From: Achromobacter deleyi
GTDB lineage: Bacteria; Pseudomonadota; Gammaproteobacteria; Burkholderiales; Burkholderiaceae_B
Assembly: GCF_016127315.1 (NCBI RefSeq)
Contig: NZ_CP065997.1
Coordinates: 3,038,001 to 3,102,000, forward strand
DNA: 64,000 bases
Reading direction: 5' to 3'
The notes under the pieces were generated by a model. The model was not told where the DNA came from, did no database searches, and was given only the letters and a program-made list of their open reading frames with translations. This document shows, in pieces, positions 9,947 through 20,129 of this stretch. The position numbers and the translations under genes were made by a program. The stretch's first letter is position 1. Every line of letters begins with the position of its first letter.

Positions 9947-10624
9947 TCAGGCCAGGGTCTTGATGCCCTGGGCGGTCTCGATGGCGGCGCGCAGGCGCGG
10001 CGGGCCGTCGGCCTGTTCGATGGCGATGAGGGCGTCCGCGCCCAGCCAGGCCAGCCCCTGGCGCAGCAGCGCGGCATGCGGATGGCTGCCGCTCAGGGCG
10101 CGCAGCGCCAACGGCTGGCGCGGCAGGCTGACGCCCGGATAGGCCGGCACGTCCCACTGGATCAGCGTCGGCAGCAGGCCGCCGCCGGCCGCCTGGCCAT
10201 CCTCGCGCCAGGCGGGCAGGGCGCCATCGTCCGGCACGGTGAGCCGCCAGCGCAGGTCGCCGCGGGTCATGGGAATGGCCGGGGCGATGCGGTCCGGGTG
10301 GCGCGCCTGCCATGCGCTCAGGTCGTCGGGCGCCGAGACGCGCGCGGCCCAGTGCGCCAGGAAAGGTCCCTCGGCCAGGCGCGCCCGCATGGCCGGCTGG
10401 TCCAGCCCGAACCAGCGCGGCCGCTGCGGCGCCGGTGCGTCCGGGTCGATGGCGATCACTTCCAGGTACACGCCGTCGGCCATGCCCAGCACGCGGTTGT
10501 GGGTGCCCATGCGCGGATGCGCGCCGCCGCCCATGGGCGCGATGCCCAGCAGGTCGGCCACGTGGCGGGTGCCGCTGTCCAGGTCCGCGGCGGCGACGAC
10601 GAGATGATCGAGAGCGAGTTTCAT
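9947..10624 (-). CDS. Glyoxalase-like (VOC superfamily) protein
   Basis: A 225-residue protein beginning MKLALDHLVVAAADLDS, which is typical of the Glyoxalase_3-like branch of the vicinal-oxygen-chelate fold. A His near residue 7 and Glu in YLEVIAIDP fit metal-binding positions. Two repeats of the fold seem to be present, the second around LRWRLTVPDDG. The substrate is unknown. The gene lies directly before the alanyl-tRNA editing gene. Confidence 0.8.
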   Translation of the reverse strand: MKLALDHLVVAAADLDSGTRHVADLLGIAPMGGGAHPRMGTHNRVLGMADGVYLEVIAIDPDAPAPQRPRWFGLDQPAMRARLAEGPFLAHWAARVSAPDDLSAWQARHPDRIAPAIPMTRGDLRWRLTVPDDGALPAWREDGQAAGGGLLPTLIQWDVPAYPGVSLPRQPLALRALSGSHPHAALLRQGLAWLGADALIAIEQADGPPRLRAAIETAQGIKTLA

Positions 10625-10712
10625 GAGGCCTATGGTAGCGAATACGGGGGCGGCCGTACCCGTACACCTGGCGGGCGGGGCGTCGGTACAGTGCGGGGAA
10701 GGGACGCCAGTG

Positions 10713-11024
10713 CTAGCCCGTGACGCTGATCCCGGCGGTGTCGGGTTGCCTTGCCTTGCGCACGCGTATCTCCACGTGCTGGTCCAGCGCGACCAGGGCG
10801 CGCATCAGCCGCTCCAGCGAGATGTTCTGCAACTGGTAACGGCGTATCTGGGAGACCTTGGGCTGGGTCATGCCGGTCAGGGCGGCAACCTGGGCCTGGG
10901 TGAGCTGGCGCTGGTCGATCAGATCGTTGAGCTTGATGGCGAGCTGTGCCTGGACGGTGAGGTCGGCGGCGTCTTCAAGGCCGAGGTCATACAGAACATT
11001 CAGGGTGCCGGTAGTTCGCGTCAT
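10713..11024 (-). CDS. XRE-family antitoxin (HigA-like)
   Basis: A 103-residue DNA-binding protein with a helix-turn-helix in QRQLTQAQVAALTGMTQPKVSQIRR (about residues 38-62). This is the type found in antitoxins that pair with Gp49/RelE-like toxins. The ATG overlaps the toxin stop codon (ATGA), giving the reversed toxin-first order of higBA modules. It probably neutralises the toxin and represses the pair. Base composition of the pair looks less GC-rich than the neighbours, suggesting horizontal transfer. Confidence 0.88.
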   Translation of the reverse strand: MTRTTGTLNVLYDLGLEDAADLTVQAQLAIKLNDLIDQRQLTQAQVAALTGMTQPKVSQIRRYQLQNISLERLMRALVALDQHVEIRVRKARQPDTAGISVTG

Positions 11025-11389
11025 GGTTGTCTCTTGTGGGGCCCATAGCGGGCCTGAATCTGTTTGAGCCGCCGGGAGATCAAGGCAATGTCGGGCCGCG
11101 GCGTGGAAATACCCGATTTGGACTTCTTCTGGAATGCATGCAGTACATGCACTCCGTTGCCGATGCGTATCAGGTAGACGGCGCGGAACGTATCGCCCCG
11201 ATGATCGTCGACCAGTTCAAACACGCCCGGCCCGAGTCCGTGCCATGGCTTGGACGCGGCCGGCTGCCTGCCCGACTGCACGATGAACAGACTCATCCCC
11301 AAGTGTTTCTGAACGGCCAGCGGAAAGGTCTGGAAGTCCTTTTTCGAGGAGCCTTCCCAATACAGGGGACGAGGGAGTTCGATAAACAT
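11021..11389 (-). CDS. Gp49/RelE-like toxin (HigB-like)
   Basis: A 122-residue protein of the phage-derived Gp49-like family of ribosome-dependent mRNA interferases. Typical segments are YWEGSSKKDFQTFP near the N-terminus and FRAVYLIRIGNGVHVLHAFQ followed by KKSKSG. The start at 11389 (MFIELPRPLY) is preferred for its length and AGGT before it. A 12-residue longer start at 11425 is possible because a promoter-like sequence overlaps the shorter start. It overlaps the antitoxin gene by four bases. Confidence 0.85.
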   Translation of the reverse strand: MFIELPRPLYWEGSSKKDFQTFPLAVQKHLGMSLFIVQSGRQPAASKPWHGLGPGVFELVDDHRGDTFRAVYLIRIGNGVHVLHAFQKKSKSGISTPRPDIALISRRLKQIQARYGPHKRQP

Positions 11390-11390
11390 G

Positions 11391-11418
11391 AATATACCTG
11401 TTCGGATATAACTGTCAA
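11391..11418 (-). promoter_or_regulatory. Promoter-like sequence of the toxin-antitoxin module
   Basis: On the minus strand TTGACA (11413-11418, perfect) and TATATT (11391-11396) are spaced by 16 bases. The -10 lies only one base before the preferred toxin ATG, so transcription from it would start inside the first codons. The spacer holds an imperfect dyad (ATATCC/GGTATAT) that could be an operator for the antitoxin. Confidence 0.5.
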
Positions 11419-11513
11419 CCTCCATGGCGACGGCTATGGCGAAGGTATCCGCATGTAGGACGGGGCGCTATTCGTGGTGACCGAGGGGCCTGCGCAAGAA
11501 TCGTCCGCGCATA

Positions 11514-11542
11514 AAAAAACCCGCCACGACGGACGGGTTTTC
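11514..11542 (-). terminator. Rho-independent terminator after secF
   Basis: On the minus strand AAAACCCG and CGGGTTTT form a hairpin around a ten-base loop, followed by a T run. It ends 17 bases after the secF stop codon and closes the yajC-secD-secF unit. Confidence 0.85.
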
Positions 11543-11558
11543 CGGAGCGGGAAACGAC

Positions 11559-12494
11559 TCAGGCGACTTCGCCTTCCTCGCCTTCCTTCTTGACCGGCTT
11601 GACCAGGTCTTCGCGCTTGACGCCCATCCACATGGCCAGCGCGGCGGCGACGAACACCGACGAGTAGATGCCGAACCAGATGCCGATGGTCAGGGCCATG
11701 GCGAAGTAGTGCAGGGTGGGGCCGCCGAAGAACAGCATGGCCAGCACCATCATCTGGGTCGAGCCGTGGGTGATGATGGTGCGCGAGATGGTCTGGGTGA
11801 TGGCGCTGTTGATGACTTCCTGCACGTCCGCCTTGCGGTACTTGCGGAAGTTCTCGCGGATCCGGTCCATGATGACCACGGATTCGTTCACCGAGTAGCC
11901 CAGCACCGCCAGCACGCCCGCCAGCACCGACAGCGAGAATTCCCACTGGAAGAAGGCGAAGAAGCCCAGGATGATGACCACGTCGTGCAGGTTGGCGATC
12001 ACGCCGGCCACGGCGAACTTCCATTCGAAGCGGAAGCCCAGGTAGACCATGATGCCGATGACCACCACCAGCAGGGCCATCAGGCCGTTGTGCAGCAGTT
12101 CCTGGCCCACCTGCGGGCCGACGAACTCGACGCGGCGCAGTTCCACGCCCTGGTCGGCGGTCTTGAGCGCGGCCATGACGGTTTCGCTCTGGGTGGCCGA
12201 CGTCTGGCCTTCCTGCAGCGGCAGGCGGATCATGACGTCGTGCGAAGTGCCGAAGTTCTGCACCTGGAAGTCGGTGTAGCCCAGCTTCGAGACCACGCCG
12301 CGCACGCTCTCAAGCTGCGCCGTCTGCGCGTAGTTGACTTCCATGACCGTGCCGCCGGTGAATTCGATCGACAGGTGGAAGCCGCGCGTGAGGATGAAGA
12401 AGACCGCCGCCACGAAGGTGACGAGGCTGATGATGTTCAGCACCAGCGCGTGGCGCATGAACGGGATGGTGCGGTGAATCCGGAAAAATTCCAT
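11559..12494 (-). CDS. secF: Protein translocase subunit SecF
   Basis: A 311-residue inner-membrane component of the SecDF complex, which uses the proton gradient to drive late steps of protein export through SecYEG. One N-terminal membrane segment (VLNIISLVTFVAAVFFILT) is followed by a periplasmic domain starting SIEFTGGTVMEV. Five C-terminal segments follow, with GYSVNESVVIMDRIREN as the family motif. It follows secD by about 50 bases. Confidence 0.96.
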   Translation of the reverse strand: MEFFRIHRTIPFMRHALVLNIISLVTFVAAVFFILTRGFHLSIEFTGGTVMEVNYAQTAQLESVRGVVSKLGYTDFQVQNFGTSHDVMIRLPLQEGQTSATQSETVMAALKTADQGVELRRVEFVGPQVGQELLHNGLMALLVVVIGIMVYLGFRFEWKFAVAGVIANLHDVVIILGFFAFFQWEFSLSVLAGVLAVLGYSVNESVVIMDRIRENFRKYRKADVQEVINSAITQTISRTIITHGSTQMMVLAMLFFGGPTLHYFAMALTIGIWFGIYSSVFVAAALAMWMGVKREDLVKPVKKEGEEGEVA

Positions 12495-12545
12495 TTTTTG
12501 CCCTGGCTATTCGGTGGCGGGCGGCGTTGCCGCCCGCGCACATGT

Positions 12546-14426
12546 TCAGTTGGTCTTCGGCTTCCAGACTTCGCCGATGGAGATGGACGTGAGCTTCTTT
12601 TTGCGGCCGTACCAGAGGTTGGCCAGCGCGCGCACGCCCACGACGGACGAGAACATCGAGGTCAGGATGCCCAGGCAATGGACCACCGCGAAGCCGCGGA
12701 TCGGGCCGGAACCGAATGCCAGCAGGGCCAGGCCGACAATCAGCGTGGTGAGGTTGGAGTCGAGAATCGTGCCCCAGGCGCGCTCGAAGCCATGGTGGAT
12801 GGCCTGCTGTGGCGACGCCCCGTTGCGCAGTTCTTCCCGTATCCGCTCGTTGATCAGCACGTTCGAGTCGATCGCCATGCCCAGTGTCAGCGCGATGGCC
12901 GCGATGCCCGGCAGCGTCAATGTGGCCTGCAGCATCGACAGCAGGGCCAGCAGCAGCAGCACGTTCAGGGTCAGGCCGACGGTCGAGAACACGCCGAACA
13001 GGTGGTAGTAGATGATGATGAAGACGGCGATCGCCAGGAAGCCGTACAGCGTCGAATGGAAGCCCTTCGAGATGTTGTCGGCGCCCAGGCTCGGGCCGAT
13101 GGTGCGTTCCTCGATGATCGACATCGGCGCGGCCAGCGCGCCGGCGCGCAGCAGCAGGGCGGTGTCGGCGGCTTCCTCGGAGCTCATGCTGCCCGAGATC
13201 TGCACCTGGCCGCCGGCGATTTCGCTGCGGATGACCGGGGCCGTGACCACTTCGCCCTTGCCGTTCTCGAACAGCAGGATGGCCATGCGCTTGCCGATGT
13301 TGTCGCGGGTGACGTCGCGGAAGATGCGCGCGCCCTTGGAGTCCAGCGTCAGGTGGACGGCGGCCTGCTGGGTCTGCGAATCGCGGCCGGGCTGAGCGTC
13401 CTGCAGGTTTTCACCGGTCAGGACCACTTGGCGGCGCACCAGGATCGGGCGGCCGTCGCGGTCGGCGTAGCGCTCCAGGCCGAACGGCACGGTGCCGCCC
13501 AGCAGCGCGGCCTGCGCGGCGGGCGAGTCGTCGACCATGCGGATTTCGAGGGTGGCGGTGCGGCCCAGCAGTTCCTTGGCCTTGGCCACGTCCTGCACGC
13601 CGGGCAGCTGCACCACGATGCGGTCCGAACCCTGTTGCTGGATGACCGGTTCGGCCACGCCCAGTTCGTTGATCCGGTTGTGCAGCGTGTTGATGTTCTG
13701 CTTGAGGGCCGAGTCCTGCACGCGGGTGACCGCGGCCGGGTTCAGCGCGCCCAGCAGCAGCAGCTTGCCGTTTTCTTCGCTTTCGGTGAATTCCAGGTCG
13801 GGCAGGCGGCTGCGCAGCGTCGAGATGGCGCGGTCGCGGTCCTGCGCGCTGGCGAAGGTGGCGGCCACGCTCATGCCCGAGCGTTCGACGCCGGCCACGT
13901 TGACCTTCTGGTCGCGCAGCACCGAGCGCACGTCGGCGGCCAGCGAGTCGTAGCGGGCGGTCAGGGCGCCCTGCATGTCCACTTGCAGCAGGAAGTGCAC
14001 GCCGCCGCGCAGGTCCAGGCCCAGGTACATGGGCTTGGGGGCGAACCAGCCCATCGCGCGCATCCAGGTGGGCGAGGCCGGCAGCAGGTTCAGCGCCACG
14101 GTGTAGTGCGGGTCGCCCTGGACGGTATTGAGGGATTTGTCGATGAGGTCGCGCGCCTGCAGTTGCAGGTCGGTCGACGTGAAGCGGGCGCGCACGGTGC
14201 CGAGCGTGCCGTTCTGTTCGTAGTAGACCCCTTCATTGGGGATCTTGGCGTCGGTCAGTATCTGCTCGACCCGTTCCAGCATGGCCGGATCCACCTTGAT
14301 GGTGGCCTTGGCGCTGGAAACCTGGACGGCGGGCGACTCGCCGTAGAAATTGGGAAGCGTATACAGCAGGCCGATAAAGACCGCGATCAGGACCGTAATG
14401 TACTTCCAGAGGGGATAGCGGTTCAT
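12546..14426 (-). CDS. secD: Protein translocase subunit SecD
   Basis: A 626-residue RND-like partner of SecF. An N-terminal membrane anchor (WKYITVLIAVFIGLLYTLPN) precedes the large periplasmic P1 domain with LGLDLRGGVHFLLQVD near residue 135. A C-terminal six-helix bundle carries TLTLPGIAAIALTLGMAID and NVLINERIREELR. Length and order match the family. It lies between yajC and secF on one transcript. Confidence 0.97.
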   Translation of the reverse strand: MNRYPLWKYITVLIAVFIGLLYTLPNFYGESPAVQVSSAKATIKVDPAMLERVEQILTDAKIPNEGVYYEQNGTLGTVRARFTSTDLQLQARDLIDKSLNTVQGDPHYTVALNLLPASPTWMRAMGWFAPKPMYLGLDLRGGVHFLLQVDMQGALTARYDSLAADVRSVLRDQKVNVAGVERSGMSVAATFASAQDRDRAISTLRSRLPDLEFTESEENGKLLLLGALNPAAVTRVQDSALKQNINTLHNRINELGVAEPVIQQQGSDRIVVQLPGVQDVAKAKELLGRTATLEIRMVDDSPAAQAALLGGTVPFGLERYADRDGRPILVRRQVVLTGENLQDAQPGRDSQTQQAAVHLTLDSKGARIFRDVTRDNIGKRMAILLFENGKGEVVTAPVIRSEIAGGQVQISGSMSSEEAADTALLLRAGALAAPMSIIEERTIGPSLGADNISKGFHSTLYGFLAIAVFIIIYYHLFGVFSTVGLTLNVLLLLALLSMLQATLTLPGIAAIALTLGMAIDSNVLINERIREELRNGASPQQAIHHGFERAWGTILDSNLTTLIVGLALLAFGSGPIRGFAVVHCLGILTSMFSSVVGVRALANLWYGRKKKLTSISIGEVWKPKTN

Positions 14427-14540
14427 TGCCGGCTACGTCATGTAAGAGTGGAGAAAAGGCCGCCCGGGCGGCTGGCGCGACGGGCGGCGGGGCGGCTGCC
14501 GCCGGACCCGGGGCCCGGCGGCGGAGCTCCTATGGGACGC

Positions 14541-14882
14541 TTACAGGGCCTTGATGGTTCCCTTGGGCAGAACGGTCGACACCGACGACTTCTGCATGAT
14601 GACCTCGACCGGCTTGTCGGCCAGTTCCGAGACTTCGACGGTGACGTAGCTGTCGTTCACCTTGGTGACCTTGCCCAGCATGCCGCCGGCGGTCACGACT
14701 TCGTCGCCCTTGGCCAGGGCGGCGATCAGGTTGCGGTGTTCCTTCTGGCGCTTCATCTGGGGACGGATCATCAGGAAGTAGAGGATCACGAACATCAGGA
14801 TGATGGGCAGCATGCCCATCAGCGCGTTGCCTTCGGGGGCGGCCTGGGCCACGACGAGGCTGGCGGTATCGATAACGGACAT
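14541..14882 (-). CDS. yajC: Sec translocon accessory subunit YajC
   Basis: A 113-residue single-span inner-membrane protein that associates with SecDF. The membrane helix (LPIILMFVILYFLMIRPQMKR) is followed by a short cytoplasmic domain with GDEVVTAGGMLGKV. AGGAG is correctly spaced before the ATG at 14882. The 225-base spacer to tgt contains a TACAAT -10-like hexamer on the minus strand (14987-14992) but no good -35, so it is unclear whether the sec genes share the queA-tgt transcript. Confidence 0.95.
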   Translation of the reverse strand: MSVIDTASLVVAQAAPEGNALMGMLPIILMFVILYFLMIRPQMKRQKEHRNLIAALAKGDEVVTAGGMLGKVTKVNDSYVTVEVSELADKPVEVIMQKSSVSTVLPKGTIKAL

Positions 14883-15107
14883 GTAATTCTCCTGCGTGTA
14901 GTCTATTTGGGTTTGTTTATATCGTGCTGTCGCCGATCTTGTTCTGCGCCCATCCCCGCGCGAGCCATGGATAGGGCAAGCCGACTATTGTAGCGAGGTT
15001 ATTTCCCGCCACCAGTCACGGCCTGTGCGCAGTAATGGGGGCGGATTTCCAAATAAAAAGCCCCCGGCGCTCTCGTGGTTTTCACTAGGTCGGCCGGCGC
15101 CGTCCCG

Positions 15108-17296
<2,189 letters not shown>

Positions 17297-17365
17297 GCGG
17301 ATATCGGTATCAGGGGCGGGCGCGGCCAGGGCCGGCCGCCGGGCCGCCGGCAAGGGGCGGGCGGC

Positions 17366-17399
17366 AAAAAAAGCGAGCCGGACCCGACGGGTTGGCTCT
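17366..17399 (-). terminator. Terminator-like hairpin between the IclR gene and queA
   Basis: On the minus strand GAGCC pairs with GGCTC and ACCC with GGGT, followed by seven T. It may end the IclR transcript 150 bases earlier, or act as a leader terminator for queA. A TACAAT hexamer at 17412-17417 lies just upstream. An overlapping alternative pairing, AGCGAGC with GCTCGCT, encloses the hairpin. Confidence 0.6.
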
Positions 17400-17545
17400 G
17401 GACAGCTCGCTATTGTAAAGGGGCCGGCGAAAAGGGCGGCCGGACCGCCGCGATCGCCGTTGCCGGCCCACGGGTGGCGAAGCCCGCAAGGAGGCCGGCG
17501 CCGCAGTGTCCGCCGCCCGGTGGCGTCAGGGACGGGGTGGCGCCT

Positions 17546-18402
17546 TCAGCGCCCGCCGCGCCAGCCGAGCCGGCGCGAGCAGTCGGCCGCGGCGGCCGTC
17601 AGGGCCCGCAGCGGCGCGCCGTTCGGGGCGAGGTCGAAGCCGCCGTGCAGCCCCAGGCCGGTGATCGCTCCGGCCAACTGGCCCTGGGCGTCCAGCACCG
17701 GCAGCGCGGCCGAGTCGATGCCATGCAGCAGATGGCCGCTGACGCAGGCGTAGCCGCGTTCCCGCGTGGCCTGCCAGCGCGCCCGCAGCGCGGCGGCGGG
17801 GTCGGCCGGATCGATGGGTGGGGGCTTGCCGGCCGCATCCGGCGGCTGGCCGGGGCGGGATCGTCCAGCAACTGCGCGGCGTCGGCGCCCTGGCGCCGCG
17901 CCGTGTCCCATTCGGCCAGCGCGCGCGGCAGCGCCAGCGCTTCCGGCAGCCAGGCCGCGAAGACCCGCCCGGTGGCGCTGTTCAGCAGGGGCAGCACCGA
18001 GCCGACGCGCACGTTGACCGTGACCGGCAGCCGCGCGTCGCGCCACTGGACGATGGTGGGACCGTGCTGGCCCCAGACCGAGATGAAGACGGTCTGGCCG
18101 ATGGCGGCGCTCAGGTCTTCCAGGCAGCCGGCCGCCAGTTTGACGAAATCCACCTCGGCCAGCGCCGCCAGCCCGGTGTGCAGGGCCTGCGGCCCCAGCC
18201 GGTAGCGGGCGCTGGCCGGATCCTGCTCGACGTAGCCGCGCCGCTCCAGCGACACCAGGTAGCGGTGCGCCTTGGCGCGCGGCATGTCCAGGCTGCGGCC
18301 CAGTTCCGACACCGACACGGCGCCGCCCAGTTCGGCCAGCCGGGTCAGGACGTCCAGGGCGATCTCGGCGGACTGGATACCGGTGCTGCTCTCTGTTGAC
18401 AT
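17546..18402 (-). pseudogene. IclR-family transcriptional regulator, frameshifted
   Basis: The ATG at 18402 (MSTESSTGIQ) opens an IclR-type winged helix (SVSELGRSLDMPRAKAHRYL) and the first part of the effector domain, in frame to Asp181 at 17862. Downstream, the family-like C-terminal half (RARWQATRERGYACVSGHLL, then SAALPVLDAQGQLAGAITGL) continues in a different frame and stops at 17546. The switch fits loss of one base in the C-run (17852-17855 GGGG on the plus strand). As written, translation continues into a scrambled tail ending at 17599, about 267 residues. It is divergent from the flavin monooxygenase operon and presumably its regulator. A sequencing error in the homopolymer is the main alternative. 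Confidence 0.85.
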
Positions 18403-18416
18403 CAGTTCGTCTCTTA

Positions 18417-18437
18417 TTAGAATACGTGTATCACTAA
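18417..18437. promoter_or_regulatory. Dyad in the IclR-monooxygenase divergent region
   Basis: ATAC and GTAT arms around GT (18422-18431), with outer TTAG and CTAA, lie in an AT-rich patch between the two divergent start codons. It is a plausible IclR operator and promoter element. The two dyads are half a base out of register, so this is tentative. Confidence 0.35.
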
Positions 18438-18522
18438 AAAATACATCAGCGTGCCGTGGCGGACAAATCCCCGTGCCGGATGACCGGCCCGGGGCGCAGG
18501 CGGACAAAGACGGAGACAAGCA

Positions 18523-19536
18523 ATGAAGATGTCCATCTTCTCGGTGCAGGACCACTACCCCGACCAGCCTCGCAGCCTGGGTCAGCTCTACAGCCAGGTG
18601 CTGGAGCAGGCGCGCCGCGCCGAACAGCTGGGCTACGACACCTTCTGGGTGGCCGAGCACCACTTCCATGAATACGGCGCGGTGCCCAATCCGGCGGTGT
18701 TCCTGGCGGCGCTGTCGCAGCAGACGACGCGGCTGCGGCTGGGCACGGCGATCTCGATCCTGACCTTCCACAACCCGCTGACGGTGGCCGAAAACTATGC
18801 CCTGGTGGACCAGCTTTCGCAAGGCAGGCTGTCGCTGGGTGTGGGCTCGGGCTATCTGAAGCACGAGTTCGAGGGCTACGACGTCGATCCGGCCACCAAG
18901 CGCGAGCGCTTCGACGAGAACCTGATGCTGGTCGAGCGCCTGCTGGCCGGCGAGCGCATCAGCCACGAAGGCAAGTTCAACCGCATCCACGAGGTGCGCC
19001 TGAATGTGCAGCCGCTGCAGCAGCCGGTGCCCGTCTACGTGGCGATCCTGCGCCGCGAAGCCGCGTACCACGTCGGCCGCCAGGGCCGCCGCATGCTGTT
19101 CGTGCCGTACGCGGCGGTGGACAACTTCGAAGAGATCGGCCTGATGATGCAGGACTACCGCCGCGGCCTGGCCGAGGCCGGCATCGAGGACGCCAGCGGC
19201 ATGGCGGCGGTGGCGCTGCACACCCACGTGGCCGAGACCGACGCGCAGGCCCGCGAGCGCGCCGCCCGCGCCTTCGACCTGTACGTGGAGACCCGCCTGT
19301 ATGCGCGCAAGCAGGTCTACGACGACATCATCGCCAGCGGCCTGTCGCTGTTCGGCTCGGCCCGCACCGTGGCCGACAAGCTGGCGCGGCTGGCCGACAT
19401 GGGCCTGGACCACGTCATGAGCCTGCACAACTTCGGCCTGATGCCGCAGGACCAGGTGCTGGACTCGATGCAGCGGCTGATGGCCGAGGCCCTGCCGCTG
19501 TCGGGCGTGCGCCCGGCCAACGCGGTGCCGGCCTGA
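18523..19536 (+). CDS. LLM-class flavin-dependent oxidoreductase
   Basis: A 337-residue luciferase-like monooxygenase that would use reduced FMN and oxygen on an unknown organic substrate. Family features include GYDTFWVAEHHFHEYG near residue 38, LRLGTAISILTFHNPL and the glycine-rich LSLGVGSGYLKHEF. The start has GACAAGC rather than a strong ribosome site. The next gene is a flavin reductase, so the two form a two-component monooxygenase, and a solute-binding protein completes the operon. Confidence 0.9.
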   Translation: MKMSIFSVQDHYPDQPRSLGQLYSQVLEQARRAEQLGYDTFWVAEHHFHEYGAVPNPAVFLAALSQQTTRLRLGTAISILTFHNPLTVAENYALVDQLSQGRLSLGVGSGYLKHEFEGYDVDPATKRERFDENLMLVERLLAGERISHEGKFNRIHEVRLNVQPLQQPVPVYVAILRREAAYHVGRQGRRMLFVPYAAVDNFEEIGLMMQDYRRGLAEAGIEDASGMAAVALHTHVAETDAQARERAARAFDLYVETRLYARKQVYDDIIASGLSLFGSARTVADKLARLADMGLDHVMSLHNFGLMPQDQVLDSMQRLMAEALPLSGVRPANAVPA

Positions 19537-19559
19537 CCGTCCGCCCCCGGGGAGCCGCC

Positions 19560-20063
19560 ATGAGCGCCAGCCACGACCTCAGCCCGGCCCATCTGCGCCG
19601 GGCGCTGGGGCGCTACGCCACCGGCGTCACGGTGGTGACCGCCGCCGGCGCCGACGGGCCGATCGGCCTGACCGTCAATTCCTTCGCCCCGGTCTCGCTG
19701 GAGCCGCCGCTGGTGCTCTGGAGCCTGCGCCGCGCCAGCATCCACTATGCCGACTTCACCGGCCGCGGCGGCTTCGCCATCCACGTGCTGGCGGCGCCGC
19801 AGCGCGACCTGGCGCGGGTGTTCTCGCAGCCGGTGGCCGACCGCTACGCCGGGCTGGACTGGTACGCCACCGAGGACGGCATTCCCGTGTTCGACGAATG
19901 CGCCGCCCGCTTCGAGTGCGCCACCCGCCAGGTGCTGGAGGTGGGCGACCACGCCGTGCTGATCGGCGAGGTGCGGCGCCTGCATGCCCCGGACGACCAC
20001 GGCGGCGCCCTGGTTTTCCATAATGGATCCTTCCTGTCGCACCTGGGGGATCCCGTCGTATAA
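19560..20063 (+). CDS. Flavin reductase family protein
   Basis: A 167-residue FMN-binding split-barrel protein (HpaC/NtaB-like) that supplies reduced flavin to the adjacent monooxygenase. Typical segments are ALGRYATGVTVVTA, GLTVNSFAPVSLEPPLVLW and a late LVFHNGSF. It starts 23 bases after the monooxygenase with GGGGAGCC in front of the ATG. Confidence 0.92.
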   Translation: MSASHDLSPAHLRRALGRYATGVTVVTAAGADGPIGLTVNSFAPVSLEPPLVLWSLRRASIHYADFTGRGGFAIHVLAAPQRDLARVFSQPVADRYAGLDWYATEDGIPVFDECAARFECATRQVLEVGDHAVLIGEVRRLHAPDDHGGALVFHNGSFLSHLGDPVV

Positions 20064-20129
20064 CGCTTTCTACGCCGTAGCGGATCGGCAAGACGCATAA
20101 CGATATCCGCGCCCCAAAGGAGACACCGC

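Noticed and set aside
11709..14993. A 1094-codon plus-strand frame opposite secD-secF
   Set aside because: Antisense to secD, secF and yajC with His/Gln/Ala-rich sequence and no domain; the sec genes are unmistakable.
17861..17866. Programmed frameshift in the IclR gene
   Set aside because: The run of four C is a poor slippery site and no stimulatory structure or family precedent supports it; a one-base deletion is simpler.
17599..19428. A 609-codon minus-strand frame over the monooxygenase gene
   Set aside because: Only its part after the ATG at 18402 is IclR-like; the rest is antisense to the monooxygenase.
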